64,000 bases of DNA from Leucaena leucocephala. Its lineage: Eukaryota; Streptophyta; Magnoliopsida; Fabales; Fabaceae. Below the pieces are notes generated by a model. The model ran no database searches and was not told the DNA's origin. It saw only the letters and a list, made by a program, of their open reading frames with translations. Below, piece by piece: positions 50,153 through 61,505 of the stretch. Both the position numbers and the translations under genes were made by a program. Position 1 is the first letter of the stretch. The number at the start of each line of letters is the position of its first letter. The stretch is from NCBI GenBank assembly GCA_037074615.1, contig CM073519.1, forward strand, positions 29,223,001 through 29,287,000, given 5' to 3'.

Positions 50153-50344
50153 CCTGTCTAGTTCTGATTCACTACTAGAATCTCGGATATAGATCACTAG
50201 AGGAAGCCCAAACTTTGGATCATTAACTAAAGCCTTAACAACCTCTAGGCTCAATCCTGATCTATCTAAACTAAATACCTCAAGCATAGGATCTCCCTGA
50301 TTTACTATAGTCTTTGAAGTCCTAAACTCAATCATCTTTACCAT
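50138..50344 (-). pseudogene. Short leader ORF in a minus-strand gypsy-like element, truncated
   Basis: The ATG at 50344 is about 95 bp after the primer site. It gives about 64 codons (MVKMIEFRTSKTIVNQGDPM, then LEVFSLDRSGLSLEVVKAL) before the sequence breaks into a plus-strand LTR; the last residues belong to that LTR. It could be the start of an element protein. I do not recognise a family. Its position just after the primer site is the only support beyond length. Confidence 0.3.
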
Positions 50345-50453
50345 GCAATAACTAACTTAGCGTCAATTATGCAGATGTTTACTTATATATCAGTCTATAA
50401 ATAATATATTCAGAGCATTTTCTAAGCCATAATCCTTTGCTCTGATACCAAAA
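50153..50453 (-). mobile_element. 5' leader with primer site, minus-strand element
   Basis: The minus strand reads LTR end TGACA, then TTTTGGTATCAGAGCAAAGG. The primer site TGGTATCAGAGC (50450-50439) matches the initiator Met-tRNA 3' end fully. The next 60 bases match 57531-57590. Confidence 0.8.
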
Positions 50454-52130
50454 TGTCATATCCTTACTTTCAATCTCAATTATACTTTATTAGAAGTTAT
50501 TGGAACCAATTACATGACCATTTGTTTTGGAAACATCCATTTTCAAAAGAATTGTTCTCGAGGTACTGTTCACATTATTGTTCATTTGGTAATTCTAGAA
50601 CATGTACACTACTTTAAAAATTCATAATTAATTATAAAAAAAATCAAAATTAGTTGGTTTCAATTTATAATGAAAGACCTTTAATTGAAATTTGAGGAAA
50701 AAATATAAAACTGAGGTTCCATTGTCTCAATGAAATTAGTTTATTCGTTGAAAAATACTGTTCATTTGGTAAAATCTGGAAGTTCCAGTTTCTTTCACTT
50801 AACTTCAAAAATTCATTTCTCTTTGGTTTCTTATCCAAATGAACCATGTTACATATTTATATGAAGCTCTAGACGTGTTCTTTAAGTCCAAAAAATTTCA
50901 TAAAAGAATTCATTCATTTGTTATATAAAATAACTGTGTGGACGTCGCTAACCAATCACTTTATCTCAATTCCATATCTTACTTTCAACTTAGAAAAATA
51001 ATAACAAATCGAATTCTTAACCATTTGAGACGTTCTTAGTGTCCATTTAAATCTCTTTGTCTTAAATATAATCATGCCAAATTTCAAGTTCAAACTCGTT
51101 GATTAATGCATCATAATCATCGTGACACCATCATGACCTCATAACATAATTATAGAATCATACACAACACATCCCTCCTAACCTTTCATAGTGACATGTA
51201 ATTCATATAATTGATCATACAAGTTCAACCATCTATTTTTACCTTTTTTCCTTGTGAGGTTCTAGGACCGATAACATGGTTATGCATATGGAAGGAATGA
51301 GATTTCATGGAAATCCCAATAGCAAGTTACACAAACTATAATATCATGCTTGATTAATTGGATGCTTAACATGTTATCATGAGATAGGAGCTACTTCATA
51401 ATGGTACATAAGCAAACTCTAACATGCATATTACCATGACATAAGTTGCAAGAAGTCTCAATCATTCATATCTCATCATCAACATGATGACATAATCTCA
51501 AGCTCAACCAAACACTATAATCAAAAAGCAAACATACAATCAAGCATACATGAAACTATAGTTAGGTATTCTTGCTACCTCTTAGCTATCCTTGTCACGG
51601 TCTTCTTGAGATAGTTTCCTTCCTTCACAAATCATGAAATTCTAACATATGAACAGTGTCATGTACAGTACCAGCCATGAACACAAAACCCTTATTCCAA
51701 ACATACTTGAATTTCCAAGCTTATACCACTTGATTCTAACTTGTTTAATCATATCTAAACTATCTATAATATAAAACTCATATTCTAACCATATATGGAT
51801 AGCACTTCTAGCAGCAACCGTAAAGAAAATATGGCACAAGAACCCCTTAAAATCAAGAGCTAGCTTGCCAGAATAAAGCTCAAGATCAGGGGAGATGATT
51901 ACCTTGCTTGTTGCTTCAAGTTATGTGCTTCTTTCTTAGTTGAATGGAAAATTTTCAAGAGCTTTCCTATAGTTCCCAATCATGCTGAATGCAATCTAAA
52001 TAAGGGGGTATTTATAGTTGAGCTTGGGTGGAAATAGATGGCCAAGATTGATTTGGTTACTATTTGATATAATGGTCCATATTCATTCTTGCACAAGCTT
52101 GCCCTAGAAGCCATGCCTTTTGACACCATG
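50454..52130 (-). mobile_element. 5' LTR (3' part), minus strand, cut by a plus-strand insertion
   Basis: The LTR ends (minus strand) AAGTAAGGATATGACA at 50454, next to a primer site. TATAAATACCCCC is on the minus strand at 52016. It is related to 16617-19798. At 52130 (CACCATG) the plus LTR begins; the U3 part is not found in the window. Confidence 0.8.
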
Positions 52131-52605
52131 TGTCATATCCTAAATTTTCCCTATCTGTATAATACTGATAGTGGAAAGAGGTTTGAAAAGGATTATGATG
52201 AAGATAAGAAGAAATGATAAAGGTTTCATGAGTATTGAAGAAAGAGAAGGACCTAAACGCAAAGTAGAAAAAGTTAAAGGCCAAAAGTTAAAGTAGAAAC
52301 AAAAGTTTGGCCAAAAGTGGTAATTTCCAAAAGTTAATGGACTTAAATGTAATTAATTAAAAAGTTCAAGGGCAAAATTGTAATTATAGAAAGATCAGCC
52401 CGGAAAGGGTTATAACTGCCCAAAAGTTTTTCAGTCCCAGATTCCATCAGTAAATAGAGGAAGTTATGCTGGTTAATCTGGCATGAGATAGAAATTTTAT
52501 TAGGGCTCCAGACAGTAGAAAATTATCTGATAGTCTAAAAGTTATCTGAATTTTTATCAGATTCCATGGACATCAGATATAAGTGGGGGAATTACAGGAA
52601 AGTGT

Positions 52606-54248
52606 TCTTGGAAATTGTGCCTAGGGGCCAATCTTTGTCTTATGAAAATTGTTGATTTATGAATTTATTAATTGTGTTATCATCTTATTTGCATGTTTAC
52701 TGTGATGACCATCATTGGATAACTCATGATCTTATCCTAAATGTCCCTGGTCGGTCATCTATGCGGGAGCAGAGATGAAATAAGACCAGTATGACTTTGA
52801 AGATATATGAGATATAAATCAAAGTCATAGGCACATTTAAGAGTACAAGGTGTTGGATCGACCTGCTGTGAGAGAGTTGCATGGGTTAAGTCATAAGCTT
52901 CTCTCATATACAAACCATGTCACTATGCCCTTTGACCTGAGATCATCATGGATTCCTACATGACAAATGCTCAGCTTTGACCTAGTCAAAAGTTACTTTT
53001 GACCGAGTGATCATAAAGACTATGTTTGGGCTTAGTGATTTTCCTTGCGGAGGAATGTGAATGGTCAAGATGGAATTTGTCCCTCACATTCATAGAGAGA
53101 TATTACTGGGCCCCTCGATGAGTGAGTCTAAGAAATATATGGCCATACTGTAATAGAAAGGTAGTTCCATTTCTATAGTCAGACTACTCAGGGATCGAGA
53201 AAGTAATGATCAGAAATAGGAGGATGATATTCTCCATGCCTCATCCATGACCAAAATATAGTGTGACAAAAAGGACATGATATGGTTGTATAAAAGGTTA
53301 CATCATTCATCGATCCTCATATGATTTGGGTAGTCGTGATGTCTTGCTAGAGACCGCTTGTGACTTGTGAGTCAGTATAGTAAATGGCCCACTGCCAACT
53401 TCATATGGGCCTACAGGGTCGCACACAAAATAGCCCAACACGAGCTACGATGTCCAGATTCATTGAATCTAAGACATGTCCAGATTCAATGAATGATCCA
53501 GGGTGGATGTATATATTTATTTATATTTATATTCATATATATATAAATTCGTATAAGAGATATGTATAAGATTTAATTTATAAGGATAAATTAAATCTCT
53601 ATCACGTTTGAATTTCAAATTCAAATTGATATGATATCTCAAATTTGATTTATGAGAATAAATCAAATGTAATTCCGTTTTACCTTTATTTTAAATTAAA
53701 TAAATGGGAATTAAATCTGTGGGAAGGATTTAATACAAACACTATTTATTTAATTAGTTTCTTATCAAATTATACAATATATGATATTGTATTAATTTCA
53801 GAATTAATATAAGATTAATTCCAAAAATCCAAGTCTGTGGTAACACGCATAGCATCCTATATATCTGATATTTAGGAGCTACGGTTGGATCATAAAAAAA
53901 TCATGAACGGGAATCTGCAAAAGGTTTGCAGATAAGAAACTGCCGAAATAGAGACGGAGAGGACGAATTCTTGAGTAAGCCCTGGAGGGACAGAAGGCGC
54001 TAACACGTCGTTCGTGGTTAGAACACTGTTTGTGTGGATACTAGTAGAGGAAGTCGACCTGAGTCATCGACTTCTTGCGAGGACGCAGAGAAAAGCTGTA
54101 GACGTCGCAACCAGAAGCTGAGAAAGTTGCGACTGAATACTGAGGGTAATACTTCTTTCCACTTGACCTAAACACATACGGTAGATCCTGGCATCGAATA
54201 GAAAAATCTTTAAGTTAATTTCTACTGTGTGTCTTCCAATTTCTTACA
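52606..54248 (+). mobile_element. Solo copia LTR, 1643 bp, with 5-bp TSD AGTGT
   Basis: Starts TCTTGGAAATTG (family TGTTGGAAA), ends TTCCAATTTCTTACA; AGTGT is at 52601-52605 and 54249-54253. Same family as 14405-16212. TATATAT is at 53858. One copy of the AT-rich unit is present instead of two or three. Confidence 0.93.
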
Positions 54249-55995
54249 AGTGTGACCTACAGTGTTAGATGTTATGAATCTGACAGAACCCTAGAAGAAG
54301 TCCTATATAAAAAGTTATTCCTATAATAGTGAATTTTGACGGGAGTTTGATAATAGCTGTGATCCGATAATGGAACTTATCGATATGTGAGCATGGATAG
54401 AATAAGATCAGATGATCTAATATATAGGCCTATGATGACGCTAAGGAGGGCCCAAAACCAGGGTACCAGTTCATCAGTAGAAGGGTCCAGTGTCTAGAAA
54501 AAGTGTAAAGTTACGAAAATACCCACAGAAGCCCATATTGTACTAGAGATAGATGGAGGGCATTTTGGTCATTTGTGATAGGCTAAAAACATGGTACATG
54601 GAATAAATATGATTAGTTGAGCCAGTATATGCCCTGAGATAGTACAAATAGGGGTGAAATGACAATTATACCCTTAGGGTTAGTACAGTGTAACCAAGGG
54701 TATTTTGGCCATTTTCTAAGGGATAGATGGCAGATAAATCTTTAGTATATCATTGTCAATGGTATGATAAGCCTAGACATTGATTTCTATTACATAATAC
54801 ATATCCTGGTATATTATAAAAAAATTAGAAACATAACACAGTCTGGTTGTTGTGAAACTGCTCCGATTGGTACCAGATTGGACTAGAATTTTTCCAAAAG
54901 CTTCCTTAAATGGACAGCACGCCACTTACCCCTCTTAGATATCCCATGAGCTTTCCCACATGATGTCATAATTATTTTTTTAGAAAAAGTTAAATTCAAG
55001 ATTAAATGTGAGCCCTTAGATCAAATAGTATACAAATCAATATTGGCCATCCATTTCAACCCAAATTTCTCTATAAATACCCCCTCATTTCATAACTATT
55101 CAGAAGCCTCATAACCATGGGGAAACTCTTGCAAAATTTCCACTTAACCAAGAAAGAAGCACACAAAGAGAAGCAACAATCAAGGTAATCATCTCCCTTT
55201 ATCTTGAGCTTTGTTCTAGTAAGCTAGCTCATGGTTTCAAGGGGTTTTCATGCTATATTTCCATTATGGTTGCTGCTAGAAGTTCTGTCCATATGTGGTT
55301 AAAATGTGAGTTTTATGTTATGGATAGTTTAGACAAGTTTAAATAAGCTAGAATCAAGTGGTATAAGCTTGAAAATTCAAGTATGTTTGGATTTAGGGTT
55401 TTGTGCTCTTGCTGGTACTGTATATGGTAATGTTCATATGATGGAATTTCATGATTTTGATTCTTCCAATGAGTTTAAAATGGAAAATTGTGTGGGGATA
55501 AAGTAGGAGAACAAGTATTGGAAGTATTGGAATCAAAATGTGAATTTTTGGGAATCAAGGGCTTTAGTTCGATTTGGTACTGTAGTAACTAAAGTGTTTT
55601 GGTTTTGGAAATTCTAGTTTCATATTTGGATCCTACATGAAAAATTATGTGGAAATGAACCATGAGAATGTATTTTGGAAAGATGGAAGTAAGACACATA
55701 AAGTAGAGAAAGAAAGGGAGCTAGTGAAAACCTAGTCTTGGTTTTGTATTCAAGTTGAGTTGTAACTTGATATTATTGTGTAATGGCTAGGTTTTGACAT
55801 TTTTGAAGGAAGGAAAGCACCTCAAGAAGACCTTGAAAAGGATAACTAAGAGTTAGCAAGGATACCTAAGTATAACTCGTGTTTGTTTAATTGTTTTGCT
55901 TGCTTGTTGATTATGTTGTTTGGTTGAGCTTGAGCTTATGTCATCATGTTATGATGAAGTATGAATGATTGCAACTCCTTGCAAGTTATGTCATG

Positions 55996-56225
55996 ACAAT
56001 ATGCATGCTAGAGTTTGCTTATGTAGCATTATGAAGTAGCTTCCATCTCTTGACAATATGTTAAGTATCCAATTATTCATGTATGATATTATAGTTTGTG
56101 TAACTTGCTAACAATATGCATGCTAGAGTTTGCTTATGTAGCATTATGAAGTAGCTCCCATCTCTTGATAATATGTTAAGCATCCAATTATTCATGCATG
56201 ATATTATAGTTTGTGTAACTTGCTA
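55996..56225 (+). repeat. 115-bp tandem duplication inside the LTR
   Basis: Units 55996-56110 and 56111-56225 start ACAATATGCATGCTAGAG and differ at only a few sites. Related LTRs (18810-18930, 51330-51450 reverse) have one copy. Confidence 0.85.
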
Positions 56226-57096
56226 TTGGGATTTCCATAAAATCTCATTCCTTCCACATTCATAACTATGTTTTAGGTGCTGGATCCTCTCAAGGGAAGA
56301 GAGTAAATGTTGATGATTAAGTTTGTATAATAAGTTACATGACTTACATGACACCATAAGGTGATATGCTAGCATGTATGGTGTATGTTTCTGTAACTAT
56401 ATTTTGAGGATGACGCTTGGTGATGATGGTTATAACATCTAATCCAACGAGTTTTAGTATGAAACTTGGCATGATTAAAGTTAAGATACAGAGCTTGAAA
56501 TGAACACCAAGAATGCCTCATTTGGATAAGTATCTGAATTGCTATGAGTTTCCTAAGTTGGAAGTAAGATCTGGAATTGAGATAAAACGATTGCTGAGAG
56601 GCAGTGACGTTCACGCAATGATTTCATATATCCAATGAATGATTTTTTCTATGAAATTTTATGATATTAAAGAGGACGTCTAGAGATTCAAGTCCATAGG
56701 TAATACAATTCATTTGGATAAGTAACCAAAGAGAAATGAATTTTTGAAGTTAAGCAAAGAAATTGGAACTTCAAAATGTTACCAAATGAACAGTGATTTT
56801 TAACCAATAAACTGATTTCGGGTGGACAAGAGAACCTCAGTTTCATATTTTTCCCTCAAACATTTATGAAATAGCTTTTACTAGAAATTAGAACCACATT
56901 AATTTAATTTTTCTACAATTAATTATGAATTTTCAAAGTAGGCTACATCTTCTGGAATTACTAAATGAACAGTAAAAGTGAATAGTACCTGAGAGCAATT
57001 CTTTTGAAAATGAATATTTTCAAAGCAAATAATCATGTAATTGGTTCCAATTACTTCTAATGGAGTATAATTGAGGTTAAAAGTAAGGATGTGACA

Positions 57097-57182
57097 TTTT
57101 GGTATTAGAGCATATTTTTCTGGCTTAAGAAATGCTATGAACATATTATTTTAGACTGATACATAAGTGAACCTATGAATGT
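57097..57182 (+). mobile_element. Primer site and first leader segment
   Basis: TGGTATTAGAGC at 57100-57111 follows the LTR end by three bases. The next 70 bases (TCTGGCTTAAGAAATGCTAT and onward) are repeated after the third primer site at 57531-57590. Confidence 0.8.
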
Positions 57183-57310
57183 TGTAACATCTTTACTTTC
57201 ATACGTCTTAGGGACCATTCAGTAGCATTTAGAACCACTTACAAAACCTTGGAAGTGGTTCTAAATGCTACTGAATAGTCCCTAAGACGTATGAAAGTAA
57301 GGATGTTACA
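57183..57310. repeat. 128-bp foldback made of two opposed LTR 3' ends
   Basis: 57183-57240 and 57253-57310 are reverse complements over 58 bases with two mismatches, separated by 12 bases. Each arm is the last 58 bp of a gypsy LTR (TTAGGGACC core, TGTAACATC edge). A primer site follows at 57313. Confidence 0.9.
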
Positions 57311-57312
57311 TT

Positions 57313-57518
57313 TTGGCATCAGAGTAAGTTATGAGATGGCTAAGATTCTTCACTATGATCGGGGGTTCTCACTGTGTGAGAGTGGGACGAAGCGTTGGCT
57401 CTTACCACGACATGGCCAACCGGCTTCGCCACCAGGAAGTTGCATTACAGTCGAGAGGCTGGTGCGTAAAACTTGCGTCTGAGGTACCTTATGTAGTCCC
57501 AATAAGGACTCTGTATTT
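57313..57518 (+). repeat. Leader module, copy A, with primer-site start and conserved stem-loop
   Basis: It opens with a primer-site copy TGGCATCAGAG and is GC-richer than its surroundings. CGAAGCGTTGGC (57388-57399) pairs with GCCAAC-CG-GCTTCG (57415-57428) around a 15-nt loop. A smaller stem TCTCAC/GTGAGA precedes it. It ends AGGACTCTGTA before the next primer site. Copies at 61287-61467 and 61506-61710 keep this stem. Confidence 0.8.
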
Positions 57519-57530
57519 TGGTATCAGAGC
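57519..57530 (+). promoter_or_regulatory. Primer-binding site, third copy
   Basis: TGGTATCAGAGC, perfect; followed by the leader also seen in reverse at 50438-50380. Confidence 0.75.
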
Positions 57531-57709
57531 AAAGGATTCTGGCTTAAGAAATGCTCTGAATAGATTATTTATGGAGTAATATAAGATTATTCCCAGACCC
57601 TAACCCTAAACAGTGAGTATTTGGTTAAGTTAAGGTATGTTGTGGGATAGTTAGCATTGCTTAATTAAGCAAATAGTGCAAGAATAAATACGGGATTATC
57701 CCTCAAACA

Positions 57710-58372
57710 ATGATATATGAAGATCATCCCTTAGATAATGAGGAGAGTTTAGAGGAGAGTATGGGGGATTGGTCTAGAAGGTCTACAGTAGAATATTCCA
57801 TAGATGTCTCTGTAGACTCAAACCTACAGTCTGGAGGTCATGAAGAGATGCAACCTGAAGCCTAATATGCACCAGTTGATGTTGAGTCTAGTGACTCTAC
57901 ACAGTATGAGTTTATGGGAGTGCTCTCTAGCCCTGATGTTAGTTATATTTCTCCGATGAGATGATAGATTACGGCTGAGGAAGCTAAGAACTGGTACTGG
58001 ATTATGGGTAGATCAGATATTATTCCTCCTCCACCAAAGTTTGAGGACAGAGTTGCTATGAGTAATAGATAGTAGTGCCCAAATTCTGATATCCTGTAAG
58101 AGTTTATGACAGATCCTGTCCATTTCTAAAGTCCAGGAATATGTGATTTTATAGAGAAAGATCAGTGTGATGTTCCTGGTTCTAGTTAACTCCAGCCTTC
58201 TTTGTTAAAGATAGTTAGTGTTGACGATATGGTCTGAAGAAAGCTGTGGAGAGTGAATTACTCAGTCTAGGTCAAGGGATGGACAGAAGTAGAGATTAAG
58301 AACAGTTAGTTATCTGCAGTTCCTCAATATCGTAGCAGGAATGATAAACATACATCTAGTAGAGGGCATTAA
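57710..58372 (+). pseudogene. Decayed ORF of unknown function in a gypsy-like interior
   Basis: The ATG at 57710 is 180 bp after the third primer site. The frame is open for 50 codons (MIYEDHPLDNEESLEESMGD and onward, acidic), then meets about eleven stops over 220 codons with no frameshift needed. Stretches such as ITAEEAKNWYWIMGRSDI and PPPPKFEDRVAM look protein-like. Beyond 58372 the same frame continues but stops become as frequent as chance, so the 3' end is unknown; a further protein-like patch (WITVMPMTHKSFSLETLKSY) is in another frame near 58930. No gag knuckle, protease, RT or integrase motif is present. It could be a divergent gag or an accessory gene; I do not recognise it. Confidence 0.35.
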
Positions 58373-59356
58373 CCTAATATACTTTAGAGGATTTGTATGA
58401 GATGATAATAAGTCAAGTGTCATGAGACTAAAGATGCTAACCTCATTGAAGTCTATCAGTTAGAGGTTTAGTATAGAGTATAGGCAAGTTAAATAGTACA
58501 AAGCACTAAGATACATAATATTAATTTAAGAAGAGGTTCAGCAGTAGATCCTCCGTATGATCATCAGGAGTTGATCTACAGTACGAAAGACTTTGTGCAG
58601 CTAGTCTTTACAGAAAAGAATAATGAGAAGTTAGAATAAGAATTGCCTAAGAATGATCTAATACATGGACTAAGGTTAAAGATGTGATGGATAATAGATA
58701 GAAAGTTAATGTTCCCAAGACAGAGGGATTCCATCACGAAGAGATAGTAACCTAACGCTCTGCCCTAGAGAATAGAAATAGTAATGCTAGGTGATGATGA
58801 CCTAAATTGGTCAGGATTCAAAGACAGACCAGAAAGGGATCACAATCCAGTCAAGAGCAGACTGAGATAGACAAACAGAAAGAATTAAGAGATAATAAAG
58901 AGATACAAAGAGAATAGCTTACTCAGTTATGGATTACGGTGATGCCAATGACACATAAGTCCTTCAGTTTAGAGACATTGAAGTCTTACAGGCGATAAGA
59001 AATGTTATGATAAGAATGAATATGGCCTAGTAAGATAGCCTGATATGATAAGCTATTTTCAATTCCTAAATAAATAAATAGGATACTGGATACGTAAGCT
59101 AAAGATAAATTGCCTCAGAAATTGTTTGAGGATTAGTAGAAACAGATTTGTGTAAGCTAAGAGAAAGAAATTTATGAGGTTTAAAGAAAGTAAAGTAGCC
59201 ACATATTTAAAGATGAAGTGACTCCCCTATTCCTTATGTAAGAAAGAGTAAACAAAGGTTGAGTATATACCCTAATAAGAGGGTAATGTGGTAGCCTAAA
59301 TGACTCAGGTTCCTGAATAAATGATCAGGACCTAGTTATCAAGGTGATTAAGGGAT
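58373..59356 (+). other. Element interior, possibly the decayed end of the preceding ORF
   Basis: Unique within the window. Stop-rich in all frames. I see no known domain. Confidence 0.4.
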
Positions 59357-61219
59357 AGAATGTTTTAAAGTCTACCTAGTTAATTGCTTAATTGCAATGT
59401 GAGTATAAGGGATGGTTGAGTAGATGTATGTGATAGAGATATGGTTTACGTTGCCATAAGATATGATGAGAAGTTACATCTACTTGCAGTTGTCATATGA
59501 TGACACACATGTTAGTGAATGCTTAAATGATTGCATCTCCTTGCATATTATGCATGATAGAGTATGCTATGATGAATGAATACTCCCCTCACGCAGTACA
59601 TATAGGTTAGAGTATATCATAGGAGAAAGTTATGTTGCTCCCATGCCCTACGACATACAATTAGATAATTCAACTTGGTAAGGATGAAACAACAGCAAAG
59701 GGCTAAATGCGATAGTTAGCTAGTTAAGTTCCAAAGAGTAGAAAGAGAAATTATGATCAAATAGTGATGGTCAATGAGATAGAGAATGAAATTGAAGATG
59801 AGGATTAATGGTTAATCTGCAGATAAATGATTATGATACTCAGGATATATCGCTTCAGTAGGGGTAAGATGTATGAATGATGTGGCCCAAGAAGGAGCAA
59901 ATTCTAAGTGATATAAGTTAATATTGTTGCAATAGAGCTAGATTGCTCTTGCAATAGAGTAAGATTACTTTTGAAATGAAACCAAGAGATGGACAACATA
60001 GCCCATGTAAAGTAATATTCTTCAGATGAGATGAATAGATGATGATAAACATATGCATGGTAGAGCATGTGTAGCTCTCTGCAGTAATGAATATAATAAG
60101 TTATAAAGTATGAGAATGATCTGAGAAGTTCCTGAGTGATAGAGGAAATGAATAAAGTCCAAATAGATAATATTGGCTTCTATGATCATTTTTGGGGAAT
60201 TATTTGTGGAGTTACCAACTATGTGAAAGTGACTAACCTTATAACTTTGTCCGTTGGTTTAGGTCTTCTAGAGATGAGAATACAGTACAACAGAATCGTA
60301 GTCGATTCTGGAGGATTGCAGTTAGATCCTAGTATGGCTCAAAGGGTCGCAGTTAGATCCTTAAAAGGCTTACAGTTGATCGCAGTAGATCCTGAGGGTA
60401 ATAGTAGACCAAGCCTAGAGCAAGAAAGTAATGAGCCATAAGTACAATATTTCTTTGAAAGGACAAATACCAAGGAAAAGTTAAGGTATAGAAGCTTCAC
60501 AAGTTGGTTAACTCATAACAGAGAGAGTACCCATGATGTTAGTTTTAGATAACCTTATTACTATTAGGGACTGAACTCAGAATCTTCTTACTTGTAACAG
60601 GAACTCGGTGATCAAAGTTAAAGTTGTTAAACCTGAGTCCCAAGGATTTATGGGAATATTACGTAAGATATGAGAAGAAATCCTTATGATGAGATTACAT
60701 AAAATAAGAGATAAGTAGATCCTCCAGATGAGGATAAAGAGATTAGACAGCAAGATAGACCCAAGAGAGATAGTATAAGATGGGTCTAAGATAGTAAAGT
60801 ACCAGGGTTAGAGCCTGTGAACACCAGTGCTTCAAATTTTTATCTGCACATTTCAGTTAAGTGTGCTTAGGCAAGGGTAATTCAATGATGGGTGACCCCC
60901 TGGGAAGTGACAGAAAAAGTAGAAATGCCATAGAAATTGGTATATATGCACAGAGCTGTGTAAAATGATAGAAAGAGCTATGAAAAGCTAGAAAGGGTTA
61001 TGAACAATAAGAGACTAGAACCATTATGTCAAGTCTAAATGAAAAGGATTTGAAAGATAGACGATGATATAAACAAATTTTGGCCAGATATGCCATGTTA
61101 TGGCATGAAAGATATGAAATGAGATATGTTATGAAGAGTATGTAATAAGATACGAAATAAGAAATATGTATTGAGAAGTACGATATGAAGTGGCTTTATA
61201 GCTAGCCTTGTAAATAGAT
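59357..61219 (+). mobile_element. Shared non-coding 3' domain of the non-autonomous family
   Basis: Collinear with 19840-21740 and, reversed, with 45900-47450. The 101-codon ORF at 60136-60441 is not kept in the copy at 20560-20890, so I call it non-coding. The domain breaks at about 61220-61229 within GAGGCT into leader modules, so the segment homologous to 21750-22632 is missing here. Confidence 0.7.
60297..60393 (+). repeat. Short repeated motif GCAGTTAGATCCT
   Basis: Full copies at 60318-60330 and 60349-60361, a shorter one at 60382-60393 and a diverged one at 60297. Related copies are near 20755-20850 and, reversed, at about 38605-38630. Confidence 0.6.
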
Positions 61220-61286
61220 TAAGAGGCTGGTGTGTAAAACTTGCGTCTGAGGTACCTTATGTAGTCCCAAGAAGGACTCTGTATTT
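61220..61286 (+). repeat. Leader module, partial copy B (3' end only)
   Basis: GAGGCTGGTGTGTAAAACTT through AGGACTCTGTA, directly joined to the 3' domain. A perfect primer site TGGTATCAGAGC (61287-61298) follows. Confidence 0.75.
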
Positions 61287-61505
61287 TGGTATCAGAGCAA
61301 GTTATGAGATGGCTAAGATTCTTCACCATGATCTGGGGTTCTCACTGCTTGAGAGTGGGACGAAGCGTTGGCTCTTACCCTGACATGGCCAACAGGCTTC
61401 GCCACCGGGAGGTTGCATTACAGTCGAGAGGCTGGTGCGTAAAACTTGCGTCTGAGGTACATTATAATGGTCCCTAAGACATATGAAAGTAAGGATGTTA
61501 CATTT
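61287..61505 (+). repeat. Leader module, copy C, plus an LTR-end stub
   Basis: Primer site at 61287-61298; stem CGAAGCGTTGGC (61361-61372) with GCCAAC-AG-GCTTCG (61388-61401). After GAGGTACATT it switches to the last 35 bp of a gypsy LTR (61468-61502, ending GGATGTTACA). Confidence 0.8.

Larger units (their letters stand above)
52131..57096 (+). mobile_element. 5' LTR of a gypsy-like element, split by a solo copia LTR
   Basis: Starts TGTCATATCC, ends AAGTAAGGATGTGACA, and a primer site follows at 57100. Without the nested copia LTR it is about 3.3 kb. TATAAATACCCCC is at 55072. A 115-bp tandem duplication lies at 55996-56225. Confidence 0.88.

Noticed and set aside
57183..57310. MITE or DNA-transposon terminal inverted repeats
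   Set aside because: The arms are LTR 3' ends followed by a primer site, and no target duplication flanks the structure.
60136..60441. 101-codon ORF
   Set aside because: The homologous stretch at 20560-20890 has stops and shifts in this frame; it looks like a chance ORF over the TAGATCCT repeat.
61286..61477. ORFs over the leader modules (57291-57579, 61286-61477)
   Set aside because: They are GC-rich structured leader sequence; frames differ between copies and begin in the primer site.
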